This document shows, piece after piece, positions 54,874 to 64,000 of a DNA stretch of 64,000 bases. This DNA comes from Amaricoccus macauensis (lineage in GTDB: Bacteria; Pseudomonadota; Alphaproteobacteria; Rhodobacterales; Rhodobacteraceae), in assembly GCF_014201905.1 (NCBI RefSeq), contig NZ_JACHFM010000002.1, positions 930,001-994,000 of the forward strand. Direction: 5' to 3'. The position numbers and the translations under genes were made by a program. Position 1 is the stretch's first letter, and every line of letters begins with the position of its first letter. Below the pieces are notes generated by a model. The model saw nothing but the letters and a program-made list of their open reading frames with translations, was not told where the DNA came from and did no database searches.

Positions 54874-55347
54874 TCAGTCCACGGGCCTGTGCAGCGCCGT
54901 CGTCCCGAGGATGAGGTCGGGCAGACTCTGGCCGTAGCGCGTCGCGAGGATCGTCGCGCAACTGATCATCTGAAGCACGAAGAAGGTGAAGGCAACGGTC
55001 TGGATCAGGGTGTGCAACCCCGCAGTCGGCAAGTCAAAGCGCGATCCGTCGCCCCGCCGGAACTCGATTCCGCAGAACTTCATGCCCCAGGTGGCGGAGC
55101 CGTTGGCCAGCGTCAGGGTCCGGTAGGCGAACGCGATCGCGGTCACGATCGCGGGAAAGAGTGCGAAGCCGAAGCCGAGGGTGAAGACGCCGAACACCAG
55201 CGCCAGGGGCACGCCGATCGCGATCACGATCACGAGGTCGATCAGCCAGGCGACGAAACGCCGCATCGGCACGCCACGATAGAACTCGGGCTCTCGCACC
55301 GGATCGGGGAGCCCTGACATCGGGCCGGTCACGTCGCTGGCATACAT
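54874..55347 (-). CDS. RDD family membrane protein
   Basis: 157 residues from ATG 55345-55347, with GAGAGG upstream. RDD domain with three membrane segments: MRRFVAWLIDLVIVIAIGVP carrying the Arg/Asp/Asp pattern, FGFALFPAIVTAIAFAYRTL, and the last at LIQTVAFTFFVLQMIS. NGSATWGMKFCGIEFRR is the typical middle loop. Function not established; some RDD proteins affect ion homeostasis. Upstream lies a 14-bp tandem repeat. Confidence 0.9.
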   Translation of the reverse strand: MYASDVTGPMSGLPDPVREPEFYRGVPMRRFVAWLIDLVIVIAIGVPLALVFGVFTLGFGFALFPAIVTAIAFAYRTLTLANGSATWGMKFCGIEFRRGDGSRFDLPTAGLHTLIQTVAFTFFVLQMISCATILATRYGQSLPDLILGTTALHRPVD

Positions 55348-55370
55348 CGCAGTCCTCTCGGGCCGTGGTC

Positions 55371-55423
55371 TCGGGGCCGTCATCTCGGGGCCGTCATCTC
55401 GGGGCCGTCATCTCGGGGCCGTC
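55371..55423. repeat. 14-bp tandem repeat, 3.8 copies
   Basis: TCGGGGCCGTCATC occurs three times in full plus TCGGGGCCGTC, just upstream of the RDD gene and after ppk2. Identical copies suggest recent slippage. It may affect the RDD promoter region, since the gap to the start is only 23 bases. Confidence 0.92.
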
Positions 55424-55484
55424 CCGCAAGGGCCGGTCCCGGGAAAGATGGGAAGCGCCGTGGCCCCGCGCAAGACCGCGGCGC

Positions 55485-56375
55485 TCAGCCTGCGGGCTTG
55501 CGCTCGGCAAGAAGCTCCGGCCCGCCGCAGATCGCCGGATCGGGCGGCGTCACCGCCTTGCCGGGATAGTCGAGCCGGGAGAGGATCGACTGCATTGCCG
55601 CAAGCCGCGCCCGCCGCTTGTCCTCGCTCAGGATTACCGTCCAGGGTGCGATCGGCGTGTTGCTGCGCACGAAGGTCTCGGCGATGGCGGTGGTGAAATC
55701 GTCGTACTTCGCCAGCCCCTCGATGTCGGTCGGGCTGAGCTTCCACTGCTTCAGCGGATCCCTCTCGCGCTGCAGGAACTGCCGGAGTTCCTCGGCACGG
55801 CTGATGGCGAGCCAGAGCTTCATGAAGATGATGCCGTCCCGGACCAGCATGTCCTCGAAACTCGGAAGCTCGCGGAAGAACCGCTCGCGTTCCTCGTCGG
55901 TACACCAGCCAAACACATGCTCGACAATCGCCCGGTTGTACCAGGAACGGTCGAAGAGCACGAGCTCGCCCCGCGTGGGAAGATGCGCCACGTAGCGCTG
56001 GAAGTACCACTGCCCGCGCTCCACGTCCGATGGCGCGGCGAGGGCCACGTCGCGTGTCCAGCGCGGGTTCAGGTTCTCGCGGACCGCCTTGATCGCCCCG
56101 CCCTTGCCGGCGGCGTCGCGGCCCTCGAAGACGATGACGATGCGCTTGCCCTCGGCCCGGAACCAAGTCTGCATCTTCACCAGTTCGAGCTGGCAGGCGT
56201 GAAAGGCGTCCTCGTATTCCTTGTCGTCGAGCTCCTTGCGGTACGGGTAGCCCGGATCGAGGATATCGTGCTTGCCCGCCTTCTCCAGCGCCTCCCGGAT
56301 TTCCTTCGGCGCCTTCTTCTTTATGTAGCGGCTGACCGCCCCGTCGAACGGCTTGTCACTGTCCGCCTCTGCCAC
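55485..56375 (-). CDS. ppk2: polyphosphate kinase 2
   Basis: 296 residues from GTG 56375, with GAGGAG upstream. Transfers phosphate between polyphosphate and nucleoside diphosphates. Walker A GRDAAGKGG at residues 85-93, Walker B FDRSWYNRAIVEHVFG from 141, lid region TRDVALAAPSDVERGQWYFQRY, and the arginine-rich WYFQRYVAHLPTRGE. Single-domain class I PPK2 length. Stands alone. Confidence 0.95.
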   Translation of the reverse strand: MAEADSDKPFDGAVSRYIKKKAPKEIREALEKAGKHDILDPGYPYRKELDDKEYEDAFHACQLELVKMQTWFRAEGKRIVIVFEGRDAAGKGGAIKAVRENLNPRWTRDVALAAPSDVERGQWYFQRYVAHLPTRGELVLFDRSWYNRAIVEHVFGWCTDEERERFFRELPSFEDMLVRDGIIFMKLWLAISRAEELRQFLQRERDPLKQWKLSPTDIEGLAKYDDFTTAIAETFVRSNTPIAPWTVILSEDKRRARLAAMQSILSRLDYPGKAVTPPDPAICGGPELLAERKPAG

Positions 56376-56550
56376 GTCGCGCGCTCCTCAGCTTGTGCGA
56401 CAACTATGACGCTTCCCGACAGGTGGGGCAATCAGCTGAGTGGAGTCAGACAACCAACTGGAATCCGCGTATTTTCAGAGATCATCGGGGCGGGCGCCCG
56501 CCGGAGCCGGTAGCCGCCCCTGATTCCGCCGGCCGGGAGGGTGCCTCCGC

Positions 56551-57468
56551 TCAGCCGCCGATCGTGGTAATGTCGTAGGGGGTCGACTGGTAAATCTCGT
56601 TGATCCAGTTGCCATAGAGCAGATGACCGTGGCTGCGCCACCGGTTCTCCGGCTCCCGGGCCGGGTCATTCTCGGGGAAGTAGTCCCACGGCAGCGGCAC
56701 GGTGCCGCCGGCGGCCACGTCGCGGTCGTACTCCTCGCGCAGGGTCGTCGACTCGTACTCGAGGTGGTTCAGCATGTAGTAGGCGCGGTGTCCGCGATCC
56801 TCGACCAGCGCCGGGCCGACGTCGTCGGAATCCAGCAGCACCCGCAGATCAGGGTGCAGCGCCACGTCCTCGTTGCGCACCTCGGTCCAGCGGCTGACCG
56901 GGATCACGAAGCTGTCGGAGAAGCCCTGCAGCACCGTTGCCGAGGGTGCCACCGCGTGATGCGTGAAGCAGCCGAACGCCTTGGCCGGCAGCGCATGTTT
57001 CGGCACGCCGTGGAAGTGGTGCAGCATCGCCATGCCACCCCAGCACACCGCCATGGTGGACTGGACGTTGGTCTGGGTCCACTCGAAGACCTCGCGCAGC
57101 TCGTCCCAGTAGCTCACCGCCTCGAAATCGAGATGCTCGATCGGCGCGCCGGTGATGATGAGCCCGTCGAACCGCCGCTTCCGCGCCTCGGAAAACGGCT
57201 GGTAAAACGCCTCGAGATGCGCGGCGGAGGTGTTCTTCGACTGATGCTCGCTCATGCGGATGAGCGTGAGCTCGATCTGCAGCGGCGTCGTGCCGATGAC
57301 GCGGGCGAACTGCGTCTCGGTCTGCACCTTCTTCGGCATCAGGTTGAGAAGCCCGATCTGCAACGGCCGGATGTCCTGCCGGAGCGCCGCATCTTCCGAC
57401 ATGACCATGACGCCCTCGTGCCGGAGCACGTCGAAGGCGGGCAGGGTCTCGGGGATCTTGATGGGCAT
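56551..57468 (-). CDS. metAA: homoserine O-acetyltransferase (MetA family)
   Basis: 305 residues. First committed step of methionine synthesis. Catalytic Cys142 in MAVCWGGMA, with His235 and Glu237 in MLNHLEYE. Residue 111 is glutamate ([10 protein letters not shown]); in this family Glu111 goes with acetyl-CoA and Gly111 with succinyl-CoA. So the product is predicted to be O-acetylhomoserine despite the usual MetA label of succinyltransferase. No SAM-II riboswitch was recognised in the 30-base gap upstream. It follows the CDF gene on the same strand. Confidence 0.94.
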   Translation of the reverse strand: MPIKIPETLPAFDVLRHEGVMVMSEDAALRQDIRPLQIGLLNLMPKKVQTETQFARVIGTTPLQIELTLIRMSEHQSKNTSAAHLEAFYQPFSEARKRRFDGLIITGAPIEHLDFEAVSYWDELREVFEWTQTNVQSTMAVCWGGMAMLHHFHGVPKHALPAKAFGCFTHHAVAPSATVLQGFSDSFVIPVSRWTEVRNEDVALHPDLRVLLDSDDVGPALVEDRGHRAYYMLNHLEYESTTLREEYDRDVAAGGTVPLPWDYFPENDPAREPENRWRSHGHLLYGNWINEIYQSTPYDITTIGG

Positions 57469-57498
57469 GGGACTGAACGCCTCGGGGGTCGGGAGCGC

Positions 57499-58539
57499 CT
57501 AGATAGGCTCTGAGCCGCCGCGCGGCAACTCCCCGTGCACAAACGTGGTTTCGTGTCGCACCTCTGCGACGATCCCGTCAGCCGCGATCACCTCGACGGT
57601 CGCGTGATTGAAACCGAAGCGTTCGGCGAGCCGCGCCTTCACCCGCTGGCGCGTCCGCTCCGGGTCGGCGCCGACGGCGAGCAGCGCCTCGAGCGTCACC
57701 ACCGGCCGCTCCTCGCTGATCGACCAGGCGTGGAGGTGGCGGACCTCGCGCACCTCGGGCACCGCGGTGGTGAGATCGCCGGCAACCGCACCTGCGTCGA
57801 AGTCGGGCGGCGTGCCTTCGAGCAGGATGTGGCCGCTGTCACGCACCACGCCCCACGCGTGTCGCAGGATCAGGACCGAGACGAGCACCGAGAGGATGGG
57901 GTCGATCGGCGTCCAGCCGGTGGCGAGGATGATCAGCGCCGCAAGGATCGCACCGACCGAGCCGAGCATGTCGCTCACCACGTGAAGAAACGCGGCCCGG
58001 ACGTTGAGATTGCTGCGATCTCCCCGCGACAGCACCCAGAACGCGGCGATGTTCACCAGAAGCCCGACCGCGGCCACCACCAGCATCAGGCCGCCCTCGA
58101 CCGGGTGCGGCGTCCCGAGCCGGCGCACCGCCTCGATGACGATCCAGCCCGCGACGACGAAAAGCGCGATGCCGTTGATGAAGGCCGCCATCACTGCCAG
58201 CCGGTCAAAGCCGTAGGTGCGCGTCCGGTCGGCGGGGCGCCGCGCCACCCGGAACGCGAGCCACGCCATGGCGAGTGCCGCGAAATCGGTCGCCATGTGG
58301 CCCGCGTCGGCGAGAAGCGTCAGCGAGCCTGCAACCAGCCCGCCCACGACCTCCACCAGCATGAAGCTGCCGGTGAGGAACGCCGCCAGGCCGATCGCCC
58401 GGGCATTGCCGGCGTTCGCCACATGATGGTGGCTGTGGCCGGCATGATCGTGCGCGTCACCATGGTCGTGCCCGTGGTCGCGGTGACTGCCGCCGTCCGA
58501 GTGGCGATCTGGGTCGTTGCTGTCGTGCTCCCGGCTCAT
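57499..58539 (-). CDS. cation diffusion facilitator metal exporter
   Basis: 346 residues from ATG 58537-58539. His/Asp-rich cytoplasmic N-terminus (HDHGHDHGDAHDHAGHSHHH), six membrane segments, and the metal sites HMATD and HVVSD in segments II and V (LLADAGHMATDFAALAMAW). C-terminal cytoplasmic domain with VRHLHAWSISEERPVVTLEA. Typical of ZitB/CzcD exporters of zinc, cobalt or cadmium. Its start overlaps the stop of the ATPase gene by 4 bases. Confidence 0.94.
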   Translation of the reverse strand: MSREHDSNDPDRHSDGGSHRDHGHDHGDAHDHAGHSHHHVANAGNARAIGLAAFLTGSFMLVEVVGGLVAGSLTLLADAGHMATDFAALAMAWLAFRVARRPADRTRTYGFDRLAVMAAFINGIALFVVAGWIVIEAVRRLGTPHPVEGGLMLVVAAVGLLVNIAAFWVLSRGDRSNLNVRAAFLHVVSDMLGSVGAILAALIILATGWTPIDPILSVLVSVLILRHAWGVVRDSGHILLEGTPPDFDAGAVAGDLTTAVPEVREVRHLHAWSISEERPVVTLEALLAVGADPERTRQRVKARLAERFGFNHATVEVIAADGIVAEVRHETTFVHGELPRGGSEPI

Positions 58540-59402
58540 GCCGTCCGGCGGGCGATCGCGGCAGCGATCAGCGCGTCGAAATCCGCCGGATCGCGCACGG
58601 ACGCGACTTCCGTGGCCTCTACCGTCACCCCCCAGCGGTCGGCCATCGCCTGATAGCGCGGCAGGCGGTGCGCCATCAGCGCCCGGAAGCCGTGGCGGAT
58701 GAAATCGTCGGGATCGACCGCGTCCGGGCGGACACCGCGCTCGGTGCAGTAGCTCGTCCAGAGCTTCGTCAGGAAACTCTCGGGATAATACATCGGCTTC
58801 GGCGCCCGGTCGAAGCGACGGCACAGCTCCTCAAGATCGGCCTCGGTCCCGCGAAACCAGACCGGCAGCGTTGCGCCGGCAACATCGACCATCACCGGAT
58901 CGGCCGGATCCTCCGGGTCCACCACCTCGCAGAGCGAGCCTGAGGTGTCGCAGACGAAGTGGTCGTAGCCGTAGATCTCCTGCGCCTTGCCGATGAACGG
59001 CACCGCGTCCCGGGTTGCGGCGATCTCGGCCTCGCGGTGCTGGCGCTGACGGCGGAGATATTCGTCGAAGGGAATGCCGCCCTTGTCCGGGTCGCCCGGC
59101 TTGCCGAGGTAGGTCGAGAGCGGCGCGAGATTGTGGAAGCTGATGTTCGAGGCGATGAAGATCGAATCCGACCGCAGAAGCTCGCGCAGGAAACGGTTGC
59201 GCATCGCCTCGCGCTTGAAGTTGTCGACGATGTGCTCGCCCATGTAACGGGTGCCAATGCGGAAATCGATGGAGTAGTGGAACCACTCCGCCTCCTCGCG
59301 CAGCATCGCCGCGATCCGGGTCTTGCCGAGACCCGACATGCCGAAAAGCGCCACGCGCTTGTGCCGGGCACCGAGCCATTCGTCCGGGGTCGCGTAGATC
59401 AT
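58536..59402 (-). CDS. P-loop ATPase of unknown role
   Basis: 288 residues from ATG 59400-59402, with GAGGG upstream. P-loop GMSGLGKT at residues 21-28 ([20 protein letters not shown]). Later sequence includes [40 protein letters not shown] (possible Walker B aspartate) and [11 protein letters not shown]. The whole length is conserved in my memory of alphaproteobacterial ATPases without a characterised function. Translationally coupled to the metal exporter, which hints at metal or stress physiology. Confidence 0.75.
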   Translation of the reverse strand: MIYATPDEWLGARHKRVALFGMSGLGKTRIAAMLREEAEWFHYSIDFRIGTRYMGEHIVDNFKREAMRNRFLRELLRSDSIFIASNISFHNLAPLSTYLGKPGDPDKGGIPFDEYLRRQRQHREAEIAATRDAVPFIGKAQEIYGYDHFVCDTSGSLCEVVDPEDPADPVMVDVAGATLPVWFRGTEADLEELCRRFDRAPKPMYYPESFLTKLWTSYCTERGVRPDAVDPDDFIRHGFRALMAHRLPRYQAMADRWGVTVEATEVASVRDPADFDALIAAAIARRTA

Positions 59403-59658
59403 CAAGGCCCTCGCCGTCGCGCCAGTCGAGACTGACCTAGCCGCGCGGCCAGCGGCTTGCAAGCGAGCGTGGCGCCCGAGACCCCGCATCGACCGGCGCA
59501 CAAGCCGCGCACCACGAGAGCTGTCCCGACGGCTCCCGCCTCACTCCCGGGTGAACCGGCCCAGCAAGGCGTTGCAACTCTGCCATTTTACGAGTCAATG
59601 GAGGCTTCGCCGGGGGCTGCGCGCTCCTGGCCCCCCGGCCGGAGCGCGACGTCAGCCT

Positions 59659-60933
59659 GTGTTCATCTCGTTCTTTCCCAACCCGCCCAAGCTCTTCTTC
59701 TGGTCAGCCGTCCTCTGGGCCATCGTCTGCGTCGCCGGATGGTATCTCGGCGGCTACAGCCTCGGCGACGGCCTCGGCTTCGCCGGCCCCGCGGACGGCG
59801 CGCTGCCGATCGGGGTCAGCCGTTTCTGGTCAGGCCCGTTCCTGTGGTTCTATCTCTACTACATCGTCGCGGTCGGGCTCTTCGCCCTCGGCTGGCAGCT
59901 CTACGCGCCGCATCCGTGGTGGCGCTGGTCGGTGCTCGGCTCGGCGCTGATCCTCTTCACCACCTACTTCCAGGTGCAGGTCTCCGTCGCGATCAACGAC
60001 TGGTACGGCCCGTTCTACGACCTGATCCAGGCAGCACTCGGCAAGACGCGGCCGGTGACCCTGGGCGAGTTCTATGCAGGCATCGCGTCGTTTCTCTCGA
60101 TCGCGCTGGTTGCCGTCGTCGTCGGCGTGCTCTCGCTCTTCTTCGTCAGCCATTATGTCTTCCGCTGGCGCACGGCGATGAACAACTACTACATGAGCCA
60201 CTGGTCCGATCTCCGAACCATCGAGGGCGCGTCCCAGCGCGTGCAGGAAGACACCATGCGGTTCTCGAGCACGACCGAGAGCCTCGGCGTCAGCCTGCTC
60301 GACGCGATCATGACGCTGATCGCCTTCCTGCCGGTGCTCATCCATCTCTCGGCTGGGATCTCCGAAGTTCCCATCCTTGGCGCCATTCCACAGCCCCTCG
60401 TCACCGCGGCGCTGCTCTGGTCCGCCTTCGGTACCGGCTTTCTCGCGCTCATCGGCATCAAGCTGCCCGGGCTCGAGTTCCGCAACCAGCGGGTCGAAGC
60501 GGCGTACCGGAAGGAACTCGTCTACGGTGAGGATGACCCGTCCCGCGCCGATCCGCCGACCGCGCGCGATCTCTTCGCCAACGTCCGGCGAAACTATTTC
60601 CGCCTGTATTTCCACTACATGTATTTCAACGTTGCCCGGATCCTCTACCTTCAGGTCGACAACGTCTTCGCCTATTTCCTGCTCGCCCCCGCCATTGTCG
60701 CCGGTGCGATCACCCTCGGCCTGATGAACCAGATCCTGAATGCCTTCGGACAAGTCCGCAACTCGTTTCAGTATCTCGTCAACTCGTGGACGACCGTCGT
60801 CGAGCTGCTCTCGATCTACAAGCGTCTGCGCGCCTTCGAGGCGACGATCCACGGCGACGTGCTGCCCTCGATCGACCGCGACTTCCTGGCCGCGGCGCGC
60901 GACCGGGGGGATGCACCCTTCATCGACGGCTGA
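59659..60933 (+). CDS. SbmA/BacA-like peptide transporter
   Basis: 424 residues from GTG 59659, chosen since SbmA proteins start FxSFFPxP as here ([20 protein letters not shown]); the frame is open further upstream to 59551. Inner-membrane protein with about eight segments; family marks are [52 protein letters not shown] (read as a landmark) and [21 protein letters not shown]. SbmA/BacA imports antimicrobial peptides and matters for VLCFA lipids or symbiosis in rhizobia. No ATPase domain. Confidence 0.9.
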   Translation: MFISFFPNPPKLFFWSAVLWAIVCVAGWYLGGYSLGDGLGFAGPADGALPIGVSRFWSGPFLWFYLYYIVAVGLFALGWQLYAPHPWWRWSVLGSALILFTTYFQVQVSVAINDWYGPFYDLIQAALGKTRPVTLGEFYAGIASFLSIALVAVVVGVLSLFFVSHYVFRWRTAMNNYYMSHWSDLRTIEGASQRVQEDTMRFSSTTESLGVSLLDAIMTLIAFLPVLIHLSAGISEVPILGAIPQPLVTAALLWSAFGTGFLALIGIKLPGLEFRNQRVEAAYRKELVYGEDDPSRADPPTARDLFANVRRNYFRLYFHYMYFNVARILYLQVDNVFAYFLLAPAIVAGAITLGLMNQILNAFGQVRNSFQYLVNSWTTVVELLSIYKRLRAFEATIHGDVLPSIDRDFLAAARDRGDAPFIDG

Positions 60934-60950
60934 GGTCCGGCACGACGAAA

Positions 60951-61052
60951 GGTGGCATTCTCCGACAATGCCACCGGCCTGCCGAAAGTCATTTGCGAGC
61001 ATCTAGTCGCAAGATACTGATATGACGTGATACTCCCTGCAAGGCAGGGAGT
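60951..61052. other. two hairpins between sbmA-like and GGDEF-EAL genes
   Basis: GGTGGCATT, loop CTCCGAC, AATGCCACC (60951-60975) follows the transporter stop by 17 bases and may end its transcript, though a T-run is lacking. ACTCCCTGC, loop AAG, GCAGGGAGT (61032-61052) lies in the leader of the next gene. Confidence 0.6.
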
Positions 61053-61118
61053 CCGCCACCACGGCCTGCCGAGACGGTATCAGGGGGGCGTTTCACGCCG
61101 GATTCACCTTTTCGGGCG

Positions 61119-63110
61119 ATGGCTCGATCTACGCCGAGGCCGACGCAGGACACGGGAGTTCGTACTGTGGGTGAACCTTTTCGTCAGTTGCCCCAGATCG
61201 ATCTGGAGGTGGCACAAGCCGCGACCTTCTCGCGGCAAGTGCCGTTTCTCTATGGGCTTCTGGTGGTCAACACGACCTTCACCATGCTCGTCCAGGCGCC
61301 CCATGCGCCAATCTGGCTCGGGGTGATCTGGCCCAGCGTCTGCAACACCATCTGCATCGCGAGGCTGGTCCACTGGCACCGCCAGGGGGACGTCCCGATG
61401 GACCGCGCGGCCGCGCGCCGGCAGATGCGGCGGCTGAACCTCCTCGCCGTCGTGTTCACGATCGTCTTCATGGGATGGGGAACGCTGTTCTTCGCGTTCT
61501 ACGGCGACCCGCTCACCAAGGCGCAGGCCGCTTTCTACGTCTCCTTCACCGGAATCGGCTGCGGCGCCTGCCTGATGCAGGCCCCCCGCGTCAACATGAC
61601 CGTCTCGGGGCTTTCCGCGCTCGCCTTCTTCGTGATGCTGTCGACGAGCGGCGAGACCGTGCTCATCCTCATCGCGGTCAACTATGTTCTCGTTCTCATC
61701 GCTATGCTCTTCATCATGCGGCGCTATGGCGCGGACTTCGCGCGGCTGGTCGCCTCGACCGCCGACATCGTCGAGAAGACCCGCGAGCTTCAGAAACTCA
61801 GCGACGACAATCTCCGGCTGGCCAATCTCGACAGTATGACCGAGCTCCCCAACCGCCGCATGTTCTTCACCTCACTTGAAGCATCCGTCTCCCAGGACGA
61901 CGGCCCCGGGCACCGGGTCGCTGTCGGGATTCTCGATCTCGACGGCTTCAAGGGTGTGAACGACGCTTACGGCCATAGCGCGGGCGATCAGCTTCTCATC
62001 GCCGCCGCGAGGCGGCTCGAGACGGAAGCGAGCGGCGATTTCCTCGTCCACCGTCTCGGGGGTGACGAGTTCGCGCTGATCTCGCGCCACCCGATGGAGG
62101 CCGATGAGTTGCTCGCCCACGGCCAGAGGATCTGCGACGGCCTCGCGGTGCCGTATCGGATCGGAAACGTGGTCGCGAACGTCACCGCCACCATCGGCTT
62201 CGCCACCTGGCCCGAGAACGCCGGCAACATCCGCGAGCTCTTCGATCGGGCGGACTATGCGCTCTACCACGCCAAGCGATCGGGCCAGCGTGGCGCGCCG
62301 ATCCTGTTCGCCAGCGAGCACGGCACCCGCATCCGCAGCGAAAGCGTGCTCATGCAGGCGCTGCGCACCGCTGATCTCGAGCACGAGCTCTATCCGGTGT
62401 TCCAGCCGATCGTTGACGCGCGAACCCGCGAAGTCCGCGCCTTCGAGGCGCTCGCACGCTGGACCAACCCGAGTCTCGGGCCGGTCTCGCCCGCCGTCTT
62501 CGTGCCCCTCGCCGAGCGCATGGGCGTCGTCGGGCAGATCACCGGCGTCATGCTGCCGAAGGCCCTCGCGGAGCTTCGCTCCTGGCCCGGGCATGTGCGC
62601 CTGAGCTTCAATCTCTCCGTGGAGGATGTCGGGTCGTCCGACGCGATCGCCGCGGTCTGCCGCGCGGTGCGCGAGAGCGGCGTCGATCCCCGGCGCATCG
62701 ACTTCGAGATCACCGAGACCGCGCTGGTGCAGAACTGGGAGACGACGCTTGATTCGCTGCACATGCTGATCGAACTCGGCGCCCGGATCGCGCTCGACGA
62801 CTTCGGCACCGGCTATTCGAGCCTCGCCCAGCTCCACCGCCTGCCGCTGCACAAGATCAAGATCGACCGGGCCTTTGTCACCGGCATCGAGATGAACGAC
62901 ATGAGCCGGCGCGTGGTGCAGTCGGTGGTGAAGCTCGCGAGCGACATCGGCATCGTGAGCGTGGTCGAGGGCGTCGAGACCGAGGCCGAATGCAGCGTCA
63001 TCCGCGACATCGGCACCGACTGGGTTCAGGGCTTCCTGTTCCACCGGCCGCTCTCTGCCGCGGACGCCGCCGCCCTCGTCACCGCACCCGAGGCGCGCGC
63101 CGCTAGTTGA
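61119..63110 (+). CDS. membrane GGDEF-EAL c-di-GMP enzyme
   Basis: 663 residues. The N-terminal 200 residues carry about five or six membrane segments (for example FLYGLLVVNTTFTMLVQ and LNLLAVVFTIVFMGWGTLFF) of an uncharacterised sensor. A short linker coil (VEKTRELQKLSDDNLRLANL) leads to a diguanylate cyclase domain with an intact GGDEF at residues 314-318. Then an EAL domain with EAL at 443-445, ITETALVQN, DDFGTGYSSLAQLHRLPL and VEGVETE. Both catalytic signatures are present, so it may be bifunctional. The start is uncertain, with no clear ribosome site for ATG 61119. Confidence 0.93.
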   Translation: MARSTPRPTQDTGVRTVGEPFRQLPQIDLEVAQAATFSRQVPFLYGLLVVNTTFTMLVQAPHAPIWLGVIWPSVCNTICIARLVHWHRQGDVPMDRAAARRQMRRLNLLAVVFTIVFMGWGTLFFAFYGDPLTKAQAAFYVSFTGIGCGACLMQAPRVNMTVSGLSALAFFVMLSTSGETVLILIAVNYVLVLIAMLFIMRRYGADFARLVASTADIVEKTRELQKLSDDNLRLANLDSMTELPNRRMFFTSLEASVSQDDGPGHRVAVGILDLDGFKGVNDAYGHSAGDQLLIAAARRLETEASGDFLVHRLGGDEFALISRHPMEADELLAHGQRICDGLAVPYRIGNVVANVTATIGFATWPENAGNIRELFDRADYALYHAKRSGQRGAPILFASEHGTRIRSESVLMQALRTADLEHELYPVFQPIVDARTREVRAFEALARWTNPSLGPVSPAVFVPLAERMGVVGQITGVMLPKALAELRSWPGHVRLSFNLSVEDVGSSDAIAAVCRAVRESGVDPRRIDFEITETALVQNWETTLDSLHMLIELGARIALDDFGTGYSSLAQLHRLPLHKIKIDRAFVTGIEMNDMSRRVVQSVVKLASDIGIVSVVEGVETEAECSVIRDIGTDWVQGFLFHRPLSAADAAALVTAPEARAAS

Positions 63111-64000
63111 CCGCTTGCGGCGACTGTCGCCGCGGCCCGGCATAGCCGAGCGCGCGGCTCGCGGCGAGGCTCAGCACGATGAGCGGCAGACCGATGCCGA
63201 ACGACCAGCGGATCCCCCAGTGCTCGGCGATGAAGCCAAGGAGCGGCGGCCCGAGCAGGAAGATCACGAACGAGATCTGCGCGAGCGAGGCCACGTTGAT
63301 CGCCGCCGGCCGGTCGGTGCGTTGCGCCGCCGCCGACATCGCCAGCGGGAAGATCGCACTCGTCCCCACGCCCAGCATCGCGAAGCCCGCGAGCGAAAGC
63401 GCCGGGAACGGCGAGAAGAAGACCACGAGCACGCCCGCCGCCATGATCGCGATCAGCGTCCGCGCCACGTCGGACGGCGAATAGCGATCGACGAAACCGT
63501 CGGCGTAGAACCGCATCAGCGCCTGGCTCGCCGCGAAGATCGCGAGGGACAGCCCCGAGAGCAGCGGCGAGGCATCGAAGACGTTGCGCATGTAGATCGC
63601 CGACCAGTCGAGGCTCGCGCCCTCCATCAGCATCGCCGAGAGCGTCACCGCCACGAGGACGAGGATGGCCGCCGTCGGCCGCGCGAAGGTTGGCGCCGCC
63701 ACGTCAGCGGCCGCCGTGCGCTCGCTCGCCCGCATCGGCGCTGGCTGGTAGTCGGCGAAGACGAAGGTCGTCGCCGCCGCCACCAGCGGCACCATGAGCC
63801 CGAGATGCAGCTGCGGCGAGACGCCCACCTGCGCGATCACGCCGCTGGCGATCCCGGCGCCGAAGAAGCCGAAGCTCCAGAACGAATGCGAGCGATTCAT
63901 GATCCGACGCCCGATCAGCGCCTCGGTGCGATCGGCCTCGACGTTCACGATCACCTCGATGCACCCGATGGTGATGCCCGCCGGCAGCAACAGGATGAAG
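63103..64000 (-). CDS. MFS transporter, C-terminal part, runs off the right edge
   Basis: At least 298 residues, N-terminus outside the window. About nine hydrophobic segments are seen. The first complete inside motif is GCIEVIVNVEADRTEALIGRRIMNRSHSFWSFGFFGAG, read as a landmark, typical of a branch of sugar/drug MFS permeases with a conserved EAD-R loop. The tail is short and basic. Its stop overlaps the end of the GGDEF-EAL gene by 8 bases (convergent). Substrate unknown. Confidence 0.85.
   Translation of the reverse strand, partial: FILLLPAGITIGCIEVIVNVEADRTEALIGRRIMNRSHSFWSFGFFGAGIASGVIAQVGVSPQLHLGLMVPLVAAATTFVFADYQPAPMRASERTAAADVAAPTFARPTAAILVLVAVTLSAMLMEGASLDWSAIYMRNVFDASPLLSGLSLAIFAASQALMRFYADGFVDRYSPSDVARTLIAIMAAGVLVVFFSPFPALSLAGFAMLGVGTSAIFPLAMSAAAQRTDRPAAINVASLAQISFVIFLLGPPLLGFIAEHWGIRWSFGIGLPLIVLSLAASRALGYAGPRRQSPQAVN

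Noticed and set aside
57469-57498. SAM riboswitch before metAA, as in many alphaproteobacteria
   Set aside because: The gap to the upstream gene is only 30 bases, too short, and nothing similar to a SAM-II core is seen.
59457-60530. A plus-strand 357-codon frame overlapping the SbmA-like gene
   Set aside because: Arg-rich composition; the overlapping frame has recognisable SbmA sequence.

Overview
This 64 kb window looks like part of a high-GC alphaproteobacterial chromosome, of the Rhizobiales/Rhodobacterales kind. Pointers are the GC-rich codon use, a class II (B12-dependent) ribonucleotide reductase, DUF1489, a TakP-like TRAP receptor, a CheL/FlgJ-type flagellar rod-binding protein and an RHH_4 protein. 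No rRNA, tRNA, CRISPR array, transposase or phage gene was seen. The taxonomic placement is inference.

Layout. 1-6.2 kb: the end of an unidentified gene, two TPM-domain proteins with LemA, class II RNR, DUF1489 and a small secreted protein. 6.2-13.3 kb: an operon with a polar-amino-acid-type ABC transporter, an aldo/keto reductase, a frameshifted Gfo/Idh/MocA dehydrogenase and type II dehydroquinase (AroQ), facing a TetR regulator and an SDR; a quinate/shikimate-like catabolic unit is likely. 13.4-15.5 kb: a TerB/J-domain protein, a zinc alcohol dehydrogenase and an EF-hand peptide. 15.6-22.4 kb: a tagatose-type sugar operon (PfkB kinase, GatZ-like protein, complete ribose-type ABC importer).

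22.5-39.2 kb is the most interesting region, a soluble di-iron propane monooxygenase island. It holds prmABCD, a secondary alcohol dehydrogenase (propan-2-ol to acetone), an amidohydrolase, a DUF59 Fe-S factor, a dedicated GroEL and a sigma-54 activator whose reading frame is broken by one extra T in a T7 run. I found three -24/-12 (sigma-54) promoters: a near-perfect one before prmA, one before a WD40/65-aa gene pair and one before a second alcohol dehydrogenase. They suggest that the poorly characterised genes at 35.7-38.4 kb belong to the same regulon. Upstream of prmA lies a dense array of TGTAAC-type inverted repeats, a perfect 26-bp palindrome and helically phased direct repeats.

39.3-64 kb: flagellar flgD, fliK, flgJ/cheL and flgN-like genes; Hsp20 and a trypsin-like protease; glycolate oxidase glcDEF with a structured gap between glcD and glcE; ilvBH under a complete transcription attenuator (leader peptide with an AVLIV run, antiterminator, terminator); a TakP-like 2-oxoacid TRAP transporter; Bpt aminoacyl transferase, RDD protein, PPK2, MetA (with Glu111, so probably acetyl-CoA dependent), a CDF exporter, a P-loop ATPase, an SbmA/BacA-like transporter, a GGDEF-EAL protein and a partial MFS transporter.
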